Below, in pieces: positions 52,883 through 60,357 of a stretch of DNA of 64,000 bases (position 1 is its first letter; each line of letters opens with the position of its first letter). Both the position numbers and the translations under genes were made by a program. The stretch lies in contig JAFDWU010000008.1 of NCBI GenBank assembly GCA_018268315.1, forward strand, positions 62,001 through 126,000, read 5' to 3'. Origin of the DNA: Armatimonadota bacterium. Lineage in GTDB: Bacteria > Armatimonadota > Fimbriimonadia > Fimbriimonadales > Fimbriimonadaceae. Below the pieces are notes generated by a model. It had not been told where the DNA came from, made no database searches, and saw only the letters and a list, made by a program, of their open reading frames with translations.

Positions 52883-53263
52883 TTATCGACCAGCGCCTTC
52901 GCTCAAATAGTGGTAGGCAAGGAATCCTGCTCCTAGGAAGGCAAAGGGCATGGGCAAGATCGCCATATGCTTGCTAGCTTCCGGCAGAATCAGGGTTAAG
53001 GTCACCATCGTTCCCACGGAGAGGCTGAAAAGAACCAATCCGAGTAAAGGGAGGACGGTTCGATCCTGTTCTTTTTTGCCAAACAGGTTCTCGGGAAACT
53101 CAGGAAGAGGGATTCCCTTATCCATCGCCGCCATCCGCTCTTCATGGACCACTTCCAGCTTACGCTTGCGCCATTGAATGTAAAAGTAGACTAAGCCAAG
53201 GATCAGCGCAACTTGCGCGATTGCAACTAGACCATCGCCGACCGTGTTGTTTGTTACCTGCAT
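52883..53263 (-). CDS. Small membrane protein upstream of ECF sigma factor
   Basis: 126 residues from ATG 53263 (13 codons fewer than the longest frame). Three hydrophobic segments at about 10-30, 67-90 and 95-115 make a probable inner-membrane protein; the middle has a Glu/Lys-rich stretch. It is the first gene of the three-gene sigma-factor operon and resembles DUF6249-type proteins in layout, a weak assignment from memory. Confidence 0.7.
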   Translation of the reverse strand: MQVTNNTVGDGLVAIAQVALILGLVYFYIQWRKRKLEVVHEERMAAMDKGIPLPEFPENLFGKKEQDRTVLPLLGLVLFSLSVGTMVTLTLILPEASKHMAILPMPFAFLGAGFLAYHYLSEGAGR

Positions 53264-53326
53264 TACGATCTTGTGACAAGGCGTCCTTGAAGACGGTTGC
53301 AAGAATCTTTCTTGGGACTCCCTGGC

Positions 53327-54115
53327 TTATCTCAGGCCAGACTGAATCGCATCCTCTTCCATCCGCGTGCGCGAGTAGTACATCGAGGTGAACATCCCTG
53401 TCTCTCGAAAGCCGACGTGGTGATAGACGGAAACCGAACGCTTGTGCGAGATGAGGGCTGCCGTGTGGCAACCCTCATCTCTTGCGGTAGTAAGCAGGAG
53501 TTGGAGCACAGCCCTCGCGCCGCCTTTGCGGCGGTGCTCGGCTTTCGTCACCACGTCATAAATGCCCGCAATCCCATCGGCCATGAACATGGTTGCGGAT
53601 GTGGTGAGAACGCCATCGATGTGGACGATCGCCAGGCGAATATCGGGGCGCTTGCCGATGGCTTTGGCGGTCTCAAGGTATTTGGCTCTTCCCGCTCTAG
53701 GAACCCAAAATAGCCCTGGGAAGCCTTCCTCTTTGACCGTGTCCCAATCCTTGAGCAAGGACGCATTCTTAGGCACTGGCCCCTCGAAGTCCTTCAAGTG
53801 CATCTGCATTTCGGGAAGGTACATCGGACCCATCATCCGGCGGTTGTTTCGAAGGAACTTCGCCAGCCCGGGCGGGGTGGCGCTTGGCCCGATGGACCAG
53901 TTCGCGCACTGCCGCTCTTCTTGGCAGCGGCGAAGGACGTTGTTCACCTGGGTCTGAAAAGTAAGGGGATCAAACCGGCAGTTGTAGATGGATGCCGCCC
54001 CATTGGGATCGTTTGAGTACGAAACCATGGCGCCATCCTCCTGAACGAAGCGCGCGCCGGTCGTCTCGCAAAGCGCCCGCACGTACGCGAGCTGATTCCG
54101 CTCCATGGAGGTCAT
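53327..54115 (-). CDS. GNAT family N-acetyltransferase
   Basis: 262 residues. The C-terminal half is a GNAT fold with the acetyl-CoA-binding motif EHRRKGGARAVLQLLL and the following HTAALISHKRSVSVYHHVGF, a standard GNAT ending. The N-terminal half (about residues 1-130) is another, degenerate GNAT-like or unassigned region. The acceptor is unknown. The gene stands alone between the sigma-factor operon and marC. Confidence 0.85.
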   Translation of the reverse strand: MTSMERNQLAYVRALCETTGARFVQEDGAMVSYSNDPNGAASIYNCRFDPLTFQTQVNNVLRRCQEERQCANWSIGPSATPPGLAKFLRNNRRMMGPMYLPEMQMHLKDFEGPVPKNASLLKDWDTVKEEGFPGLFWVPRAGRAKYLETAKAIGKRPDIRLAIVHIDGVLTTSATMFMADGIAGIYDVVTKAEHRRKGGARAVLQLLLTTARDEGCHTAALISHKRSVSVYHHVGFRETGMFTSMYYSRTRMEEDAIQSGLR

Positions 54116-54140
54116 CTGCGGCGAGTTTTACCCGCCGCAC

Positions 54141-54761
54141 TTAGCGCGCGTGATGCAGAAAGCCGATCGCAACCGCAGTAAGGCCGTTGATGATGAACTG
54201 GACGCCCAACACCGCCGCCAGCAGTCCAAACACCTTCGAGAGAGCCTCTTGACCGCTATCACCCAGCTTCCTGGCAAGCATCGGCGAAACCCTCAGCACC
54301 AGAAACACAATGAGAATGTTGACCAGGATCGCCCCGCCAAGCGCAGCCTGCAGCCACGAATTGCGAGCCTGGCCGCTCAGCACCATCACGGTAGAGATCG
54401 AGCCCGCTCCTGCAATCAGGGGAATGCCGATAGGCACGATCGAAGGATCGCTCGGCGCAGCCTGCGAAGCATGGCTTTCATGGCCATGGAGCGCCTTGAT
54501 TGCAGACAGCAGGAATAGCAACCCTCCCGCAATCTGAAAAGCGGGGACGGTGATCCCGAAGAAACTCAGGATCACCCCGCCGGCAACAGCAAACAGCCCG
54601 AGAGCCACAAATGCGGCAATCGAGGCTTTAAATGCCACCTCGCGGCGGCGCTCAGGCCGACCGGAGGTGAGCTGCAAGAAAACGGGCGCCGCGGCAATGG
54701 GGTCAAGCATCGCAAGCAGTGAGGAAAAGGCAAGAATGCCAAATTGCACGGCAGAACTCAT
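54141..54761 (-). CDS. MarC family inner-membrane protein
   Basis: 206 residues with about six membrane helices. The start, FSSLLAMLDPIAAAPVFLQLTSG, and GIPLIAGAGSISTVMVL match the MarC family (UPF0056), whose function is unsettled. It overlaps the Lrp-family regulator by four bases (54758-54761), so both are translated from one message. Confidence 0.9.
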   Translation of the reverse strand: MSSAVQFGILAFSSLLAMLDPIAAAPVFLQLTSGRPERRREVAFKASIAAFVALGLFAVAGGVILSFFGITVPAFQIAGGLLFLLSAIKALHGHESHASQAAPSDPSIVPIGIPLIAGAGSISTVMVLSGQARNSWLQAALGGAILVNILIVFLVLRVSPMLARKLGDSGQEALSKVFGLLAAVLGVQFIINGLTAVAIGFLHHAR

Positions 54762-55243
54762 TGCCTTGCCCCCAGCAATTGCCCACGGATCGGCACCTTG
54801 GTCTCGGTTTTTGGAGAGCTAAGGACGATGATCGACTTCACTCGCTGAACATCCTGGATTTCGAGGATGCGCTCGAGCACATGAAGCTCGTAATGGCGGG
54901 CGTTCTCTGCCACGACCTTTAGCAGGTAATCCTCATCACCAGCGATGTGGTGGCACTCAAGAACCTCAGGGATGCCTTGGATAGCGTTCAGGAAGTTCTG
55001 CTCAACCACCCGGCCATTGGCGCGCATGATAACCGACACAAAAGCTGTAAACGGAAGTCCGGCAGCATCGCGATCGACGATCGCCGCGTAGTTCTTGATC
55101 ACGCCCGCACTCTCAAGCTTATTCACGCGAGCAAGGACCGGTCCCGGAGTAAGACCGATCCTTGCAGCCAGGTCTGCATTCGTGATCCGGCCTTCTTCTT
55201 GGAGGGTTTCGAGGATGCGGATATCAGTTGCGTCGAATGCCAT
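54758..55243 (-). CDS. Lrp/AsnC family transcriptional regulator
   Basis: 161 residues. An N-terminal winged helix-turn-helix (ETLQEEGRITNADLAARIGLTPG) is followed by the RAM domain (PFTAFVSVIMR, HIAGDEDYLLKV) that binds an amino acid. It lies divergent from a saccharopine-dehydrogenase-like gene, a common arrangement for Lrp and its target. TATAAT lies 5 bases before the ATG (see the promoter entry), so the message may lack a leader. The marC gene overlaps its stop. Confidence 0.93.
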   Translation of the reverse strand: MAFDATDIRILETLQEEGRITNADLAARIGLTPGPVLARVNKLESAGVIKNYAAIVDRDAAGLPFTAFVSVIMRANGRVVEQNFLNAIQGIPEVLECHHIAGDEDYLLKVVAENARHYELHVLERILEIQDVQRVKSIIVLSSPKTETKVPIRGQLLGARQ

Positions 55244-55248
55244 ACCCT

Positions 55249-55281
55249 ATTATACGCCGTAAATATCATGATTTGCAGATG
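55249..55281 (-). promoter_or_regulatory. Promoter of the Lrp-family gene, apparently leaderless
   Basis: On the minus strand an exact TATAAT spans 55254-55249, five bases before the ATG at 55243, leaving no room for a Shine-Dalgarno sequence. CTGCAA with an 18-base spacer is a partial -35. Transcription would start at about the first base of the ATG. Confidence 0.5.
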
Positions 55282-55424
55282 ATTATTCTGTTAAATCGTC
55301 TTAACGTAGCATTTTCTAATAGCAGGAAGCCCAGAAATGGGGTATCCTTTCATTCATTAGGGAAAGAGCCTCTTTTAACGAAGATTCGATTCTGACCCGA
55401 TAGATATTCAGAGAGTTAGGAACA

Positions 55425-56687
55425 ATGAAGATCCTTGTTATTGGGGCTGGCAAAATGGGCTCCGCAGCTGCGCAGTTTCTCGCTTCTTTCCCGGAAGTCT
55501 CCGCCATTCGGGTTGTCGACCACAACCAGGCCAACCTCACCGCGCTGGAAAAGATCATCCGGGCGACCGGCAAGGGCTTTGAAAGTGTGAGTCTGGACAT
55601 CGCCAACGCCGCTAAAAGCGGCGAGCTTGGAAAAGCCATGGACGGTTGCGCGGCGGCGCTCAACGCCCTGCCGAACCGGCACGTGAGCTACCTCTCCCTC
55701 GAAGCCGGCATCAACGCGGGCACCCCGATGGTGGACATTCTTGAGGAGTATCACCGCCGCCCCGATAAGCACGAGATTGAGAACTTAGAAGTGCCGAGCG
55801 GGATGTCGCTGGACGAGTACGGCGAGTCGCTGTATCAGAAGGCGCTTGCAAAAGATCTTACGGTCATGAGCGGGATGGGCTTTGCTCCCGGCCTGAGCAA
55901 TATCACTACCGCCCACGCGATGAAGCATTTTAAAGGCGCGGTGAAAGCAGTTGCCCGCGTAGGCGGCATCCCCGCCCCCATGCACCGAGGCAAGTACCCG
56001 CTACAGTACACCGTCACATGGTCGTTCAACCACGTACTTCGCGAGTATATGGTGAAGGTTCCGGTCTTGAAGGACAACGAGATAATCGAAGTCGAATCGC
56101 TGACCGAGCATGAGGAGTTCCTCTTCACCGAGTTTGGCCAGAATGCCGACCTTGAGTGCGCGATTACTCCGGGCATGCCAAGCTTCATCTACACGCTTCG
56201 CGATCGACTCACCGACTTCAGCGAAAAGACGGTCCGGTGGAACGGCCACTACGCGGGCGTTCAGACCCTCAAGGATTGCGGCCTGCTTGATCTCAAGCCG
56301 GTTGAAATTGAAGGCTCATGCGTAGTGCCGCGCGAGCTTCTGTTCAACGTTCTTAATACTCGCCTCCGCCGCAAGGAAGGCGATCACGATGCCTGCGTGA
56401 TGTACAACACCGTTGAAGGGGTCACCCACGACGGCAAGCGCGGGCGCGCCGAAATTTTTATGTGGGACGAAGAGCCGAGCAGCCCATTCAGCGCAATGGC
56501 GCGAGTTACCGCCCTTCCCGCCGCTGCCGCTGTTGCTCTAGTTGGGCTGGGCGAGATTAAGTGCCCCGGCGTGGTGGCGCCTGAAGAAGCGTACGACGAG
56601 AACGCTTACCACCACCTGCTGAAGATGCTCGAAACCCACAACGTGCGGATTATTGAGCGCCTTTCAGTCGACGAGCCTTTGGTCTAA
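55425..56687 (+). CDS. Saccharopine dehydrogenase family (lysine 6-dehydrogenase-like)
   Basis: 420 residues. A Rossmann motif VIGAGKMGSAAA at 5-16 and the saccharopine dehydrogenase core (DCGLLDLKPVEIEG, SGMGFAPGLSNI) identify the family. The size and the early glycine motif fit lysine 6-dehydrogenase or saccharopine reductase; the substrate is undecided. AGGA lies 6 bases before the ATG. The Lrp-type gene sits divergent upstream and could regulate it. Confidence 0.85.
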   Translation: MKILVIGAGKMGSAAAQFLASFPEVSAIRVVDHNQANLTALEKIIRATGKGFESVSLDIANAAKSGELGKAMDGCAAALNALPNRHVSYLSLEAGINAGTPMVDILEEYHRRPDKHEIENLEVPSGMSLDEYGESLYQKALAKDLTVMSGMGFAPGLSNITTAHAMKHFKGAVKAVARVGGIPAPMHRGKYPLQYTVTWSFNHVLREYMVKVPVLKDNEIIEVESLTEHEEFLFTEFGQNADLECAITPGMPSFIYTLRDRLTDFSEKTVRWNGHYAGVQTLKDCGLLDLKPVEIEGSCVVPRELLFNVLNTRLRRKEGDHDACVMYNTVEGVTHDGKRGRAEIFMWDEEPSSPFSAMARVTALPAAAAVALVGLGEIKCPGVVAPEEAYDENAYHHLLKMLETHNVRIIERLSVDEPLV

Positions 56688-56693
56688 AACAGC

Positions 56694-56720
56694 GAAGCCC
56701 CGCCGTTCTGGCGAGGCTTC
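56694..56720 (+). terminator. Hairpin after the saccharopine dehydrogenase-like gene
   Basis: GAAGCC (56694-56699) pairs with GGCTTC (56715-56720), and CGCC with GGCG inside, with one mismatch. Only a weak T-rich tail follows. Probable terminator, also placed after the small convergent gene. Confidence 0.5.
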
Positions 56721-56744
56721 ACTGCCTTATTTAACCGATTCGAC

Positions 56745-56984
56745 TCAGGTTACCGGCGTGGCGTCCACCACATCGTTCCATCCATCGAACATCTCTTGCC
56801 TTGTTTGCCATCGGCTGCGCAGTAATTGCGCCTGCGTGAGCTTTCCGGCTTTATGTCGCTTCCGAGCCTCCTTCGGTTGCTTCCGATCTACAATCTGTGA
56901 AATAAGCCACTCTTTGGTTGACTTAATCCTCACAGCAATCAGTCGAGACTTTTTGCGACGCCAGGCTCGATTACGGTTGATCAT
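56745..56984 (-). CDS. Small basic protein, unknown function
   Basis: 79 residues from ATG 56984, which has a strong GGAGGT ribosome site 7 bases upstream; this is the main support for a real gene. The chain is very rich in Arg and Lys (RNRAWRRKKSRL, KEARKRHKAGKLTQ) and helical, suggesting RNA or DNA binding. No family is recognised. Confidence 0.6.
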   Translation of the reverse strand: MINRNRAWRRKKSRLIAVRIKSTKEWLISQIVDRKQPKEARKRHKAGKLTQAQLLRSRWQTRQEMFDGWNDVVDATPVT

Positions 56985-57142
56985 CTTTATGACCTCCAAC
57001 GGAGCGCATTCCGCTCTCCTATAAGGGCACAGTGCGTCTTGTGTGTGGCGCGCCGTGCTTATCTTGATAGACCGTCTTTTGCGCCCCGATCTCCTTCATT
57101 ATTTACTGATTTTTTGCACGGTTGGCAAATAATCTGGGTCTA

Positions 57143-57170
57143 TTGCCTGGATCGGGCTGGCTCGTATAAT
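57143..57170 (+). promoter_or_regulatory. Promoter of the GNAT/FemAB-like gene, apparently leaderless
   Basis: TTGCCT (57143-57148), a 16-base spacer and an exact TATAAT (57165-57170) precede the GTG at 57177 by six bases. The expected transcription start coincides with the start codon. Confidence 0.6.
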
Positions 57171-57176
57171 CAAGCG

Positions 57177-58259
57177 GTGCTACAACTCCGCATCAGCAAC
57201 CGCCCTGAGCGGCTTGCGGAATTGAAGGAGTCGTGGAGTGATCTCGTCCTTGCGAGCGAATCTGCGAGCCCATTTCAAACCTGGGAGTGGCAGTCTAGCT
57301 GGTGGAATCATTTCGGCTCTGGCAAGAAGCTGCACTTAGTTGAGTTGACGGAAGGCGGCGACCTTGTAGGGCTGCTGCCGCTTGTGCAGTCCTTTTCACC
57401 ATGGCGCACGCTGCGGATGCTGGGCACCGGACCCAGCGACATCTTACGCCCGATTATCCGGCCGGGCTCTGAAACCGCTTGCTGCCAGAAGCTTGCCGAG
57501 TATTTGCAGGATGAAGCGAAGCGTAGGCTGATTGACCTTCACCAGATTCCCGCCAGCGACGGCTTGCTTGCGGGCTTGCCGTCGATGACGCAGGCAGCGC
57601 GGCTGCTTCTAGACTTGCCATCGAGCTACGACGAGTATCTGAAAGGCTTGAGCAAGAGCCTGCGACAGGACGTCCTGAAGGGCCAGAAGAACGCCTCGCT
57701 GAAACTGGTGGCGGTAAACGAGGGGAACCTTTCCCAAGCCCTTGACGCCTTCTTCGAGCTTCATGCCGCCCGGTGGCGAAGCCGAGGCTTGCCGGGGGCG
57801 TTTGTGGGAGGCCGGGTTAAGCGCTTTCACCAACAGTGGCTGGGACTTGCGACCCCTCTTGGCATGAACCGGATGCAGCTATTGGAACTTGATGGGCAGA
57901 TTATCGGTGTGATTTATGTGATGGGCCTGAAAAACCGCAGCTATTTCTACCAGGCAGGCATGAACCCCGAGCATAAGAGCCTCTCGCCGGGCACAGTGCT
58001 GATAAGTGGGGCGATTCAAAAGTCGATCGAAGAGGGCCATGTCCTCTTTGATTTTCTGCGAGGAGATGAGCCCTATAAGCGCCGCTGGAAGCCGCAACGC
58101 GTAGAAGAAAACAAGCGTATTTTGCTTGCCGAGCGCTCTCCGATTGCGCTTGCCGGCAAGAAGTGGAACCTGATGGGCAGCCAAATTGAGACCAAGGTGC
58201 GAGACCGATTGGAAGGGGGTAGCCTAAAGAGCGCGCCCAAATCCAGCGCAAATCCATGA
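57177..58259 (+). CDS. GNAT/FemAB-like acetyltransferase (BioF2/CelD type)
   Basis: 360 residues from GTG 57177. The N-terminal region (SPFQTWEWQSSWWNHFG) and the closing FLRGDEPYKRRW are the hallmarks of the CelD/BioF2-like acetyltransferase domain found in polysaccharide and cell-envelope gene clusters. It may acylate a sugar or peptide. The frame extends upstream to 57039 but the promoter lies inside that stretch. It overlaps the next gene (a glycosyltransferase) by four bases, consistent with a joint envelope function. Confidence 0.82.
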   Translation: MLQLRISNRPERLAELKESWSDLVLASESASPFQTWEWQSSWWNHFGSGKKLHLVELTEGGDLVGLLPLVQSFSPWRTLRMLGTGPSDILRPIIRPGSETACCQKLAEYLQDEAKRRLIDLHQIPASDGLLAGLPSMTQAARLLLDLPSSYDEYLKGLSKSLRQDVLKGQKNASLKLVAVNEGNLSQALDAFFELHAARWRSRGLPGAFVGGRVKRFHQQWLGLATPLGMNRMQLLELDGQIIGVIYVMGLKNRSYFYQAGMNPEHKSLSPGTVLISGAIQKSIEEGHVLFDFLRGDEPYKRRWKPQRVEENKRILLAERSPIALAGKKWNLMGSQIETKVRDRLEGGSLKSAPKSSANP

Positions 58260-58972
58260 AGCAACCGAAGGCAGCGATCATCATTCCGGCCTATAACGAG
58301 GCGCCGAGGATCCAGACCGTGCTCCAAGCGGCGGTCGGCTCCAAGCTGGCCAGTGAGGTCATTGTGGTGAGCGATGGAAGCAAAGACGGCACCGCCGAGG
58401 TCGCAGCGAGAATTCCCGGCGTCACCATCATCCCCCTGCCCCACAACGTGGGCAAAGGCGGCGCGATGGTTGCCGGAGTTGGCAGCACGAACGCCGACAT
58501 CATTGTGTTTGTGGATGCCGACCTAAAAGGGCTGACGCCCAAGCACATCGACGACATCCTCGCCCCCATCTTCCGCAACGAATGCGACATGTGCATTGGC
58601 GTCTTCCGGGGAGGCAAGTTCTGGAGCAACACCGCCCAGCGCATCGCTCCCTACACCAGCGGCCAGCGCGCGATGAAGCGCGAGATGTTTGAATCCATCC
58701 CCTACATGCACGAACTGCGAATGGGGGCGGAGATGGCAATTACGCGCACTTCCCGCCGCATGCGCTGGCGTACCGCGAGCGTGGTTCTTCGAGGCGTAAG
58801 CAACAGCCATAAAGAGGCGAAGATGGGCCTGATGAAGGGCGCGGCCGCGCGCGCGAAGATGTACCGAGAAATGGCTCGAGCAACGCTGCGCGAGCAGCGT
58901 CGAATGCAAACCAAGCGCCGCTTGAACGTCCGTTGGGAGCCGCCGACCCGCAAGCGGAAGAAGAAGGACTAG
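58256..58972 (+). CDS. Family 2 glycosyltransferase
   Basis: 238 residues. The GT-A fold start (AAIIIPAYNEAPRI), the nucleotide-binding VVSDGSKDGT and the DxD metal motif VFVDADLKG are present, as in dolichol-phosphate-mannose synthase-like enzymes. The C-terminus is strongly basic (RKRKKKD) and lacks extra membrane helices. The sugar and acceptor are unknown. It is coupled to the acetyltransferase upstream and touches pnuC downstream. Confidence 0.9.
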   Translation: MKQPKAAIIIPAYNEAPRIQTVLQAAVGSKLASEVIVVSDGSKDGTAEVAARIPGVTIIPLPHNVGKGGAMVAGVGSTNADIIVFVDADLKGLTPKHIDDILAPIFRNECDMCIGVFRGGKFWSNTAQRIAPYTSGQRAMKREMFESIPYMHELRMGAEMAITRTSRRMRWRTASVVLRGVSNSHKEAKMGLMKGAAARAKMYREMARATLREQRRMQTKRRLNVRWEPPTRKRKKKD

Positions 58973-59659
58973 TTGGCTTTCCTGCCCGCCAAGGGGATCA
59001 AACCCGTCGAGGCGGGCTTGTTCTATTTGGGCCTTGTTGCCTCAGCCTTTCTGATCTATTTGGCGGCGCAGGGGCGAGCCGCCGAGATTGGTCTTTGGGA
59101 AGCGCTGGGCGTGGTCACCGGCGTGTATTCGGTCTGGTATCAGGCGCGGGAGAATATCTGGCTCTTTCCGGTAGGGCTGTCGAACAGCCTCGTTTACATG
59201 CTCATTTTCTGGAAAGGAAGGCTGTTGGGCAACTTTAGCCTCCAGGTGTTTTACGCGGTCACAGAAGTGGCCGGCTGGTGGTGGTGGATCTTCCGTGGTC
59301 ATAGCCGTGGCACGTACCGCACATCTTGGATGCCGTGGCAGCAGTGGCCCCTTTGGCTCCTAGTGGGCGGCGGCATCACCGCAGGGCTCGTTCCCCTCTT
59401 CAGGTCTTGGCAAGACCCTTCGCCTTTATTGGACGCCGGCACGATGGCGTTCAGCTTCGTAGCGCAGTATCAGCTTGCGCGCAAGTACACCGATAACTGG
59501 CTGACTTGGGTGGTGGTGGACGCGGTTTCGGTTGGCTTGTTCTGGTCGCAGCACCTTTATGCCACGGCCATGCTCAGCGTGTTTTATCTCGCGCTCTGCC
59601 CGCCGGGGATTAGAACCTGGATCGCCAACTCGAAGATTCCTGACCAAGCCATCGCGTAA
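58973..59659 (+). CDS. pnuC: Nicotinamide riboside transporter PnuC-like
   Basis: 228 residues, about seven membrane helices. VVTGVYSVWYQARENIWLFPVG, NFSLQVFYAVTEVAGWWWW and NWLTWVVVDAVSVGLFW are PnuC blocks. It would import nicotinamide riboside for NAD salvage. The start is TTG 58973 directly after the glycosyltransferase stop, with AAGAAGGA ahead. No NAD riboswitch is seen upstream. Confidence 0.92.
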   Translation: MAFLPAKGIKPVEAGLFYLGLVASAFLIYLAAQGRAAEIGLWEALGVVTGVYSVWYQARENIWLFPVGLSNSLVYMLIFWKGRLLGNFSLQVFYAVTEVAGWWWWIFRGHSRGTYRTSWMPWQQWPLWLLVGGGITAGLVPLFRSWQDPSPLLDAGTMAFSFVAQYQLARKYTDNWLTWVVVDAVSVGLFWSQHLYATAMLSVFYLALCPPGIRTWIANSKIPDQAIA

Positions 59660-59671
59660 GGAAGCTGCCGT

Positions 59672-60340
59672 ATGTGTTATACGCAGAAGATTGAAACCTT
59701 AATCCAAGCGGCAATATGCATTGTTGCCGTCGTTGTGGCTCTACTCTTTAGTGTCTCACCGAATCTAAGTCGTGCCTACCAGACCCCCGAGCTAATGCTC
59801 ATCAGAATCTATCTAGCGATGGGCTGCTTTGGGTTCGTTTTGTGGTGTTGCATCATGAAAGCCCTCCTGGTCTCACCTCTGAAGGGGCCGGGATCAGGCT
59901 GGCGACGCCTTGGCGGTTATGGGAACATCAAGAAAGTGGCATTGGCTCTGCAGTCTAATTACGCCGCGGCCCAAACCTCTCGAACATACGCGGTTTGCTT
60001 GAGCGTTTCCCTTTCTGGCTTCCTGATGCTCCTCATCGTTAGCAACGCGATGAAGAACCACCCCTTACGGCAATTTGCAGCAACTGCAATTCGCCCACCA
60101 TGGGACATGAGACTAGAGGATTATCAAACATGGTGGGCTAATTGCACGTGGATGGTCCTAGCCTTGAGCGCCATTGGCACATTCACGGCCTACTCAATTC
60201 TGAAGAGCAGGGATTTCTATTTGAAATTAGAACTGACGCCGAGGATCGACGAGCAAATCTTGCAAGACATTTCCATATCTCCGGAACTAGAAGGCGTGTT
60301 AGCTCGCGCAGACAAAATCAAGGCATCGGAAGAGGTCTAA
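59672..60340 (+). CDS. Membrane protein, unknown function
   Basis: 222 residues with four hydrophobic helices at about 10-30, 42-66, 104-124 and 155-178. The rest is hydrophilic with a C-terminal acidic helix. No family is recognised. It follows pnuC by 12 bases and converges on glyS (17 bases between stops). Its codon use is slightly more AT-rich than its neighbours. Confidence 0.65.
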   Translation: MCYTQKIETLIQAAICIVAVVVALLFSVSPNLSRAYQTPELMLIRIYLAMGCFGFVLWCCIMKALLVSPLKGPGSGWRRLGGYGNIKKVALALQSNYAAAQTSRTYAVCLSVSLSGFLMLLIVSNAMKNHPLRQFAATAIRPPWDMRLEDYQTWWANCTWMVLALSAIGTFTAYSILKSRDFYLKLELTPRIDEQILQDISISPELEGVLARADKIKASEEV

Positions 60341-60357
60341 GAGCCGCGATGTTAGCG

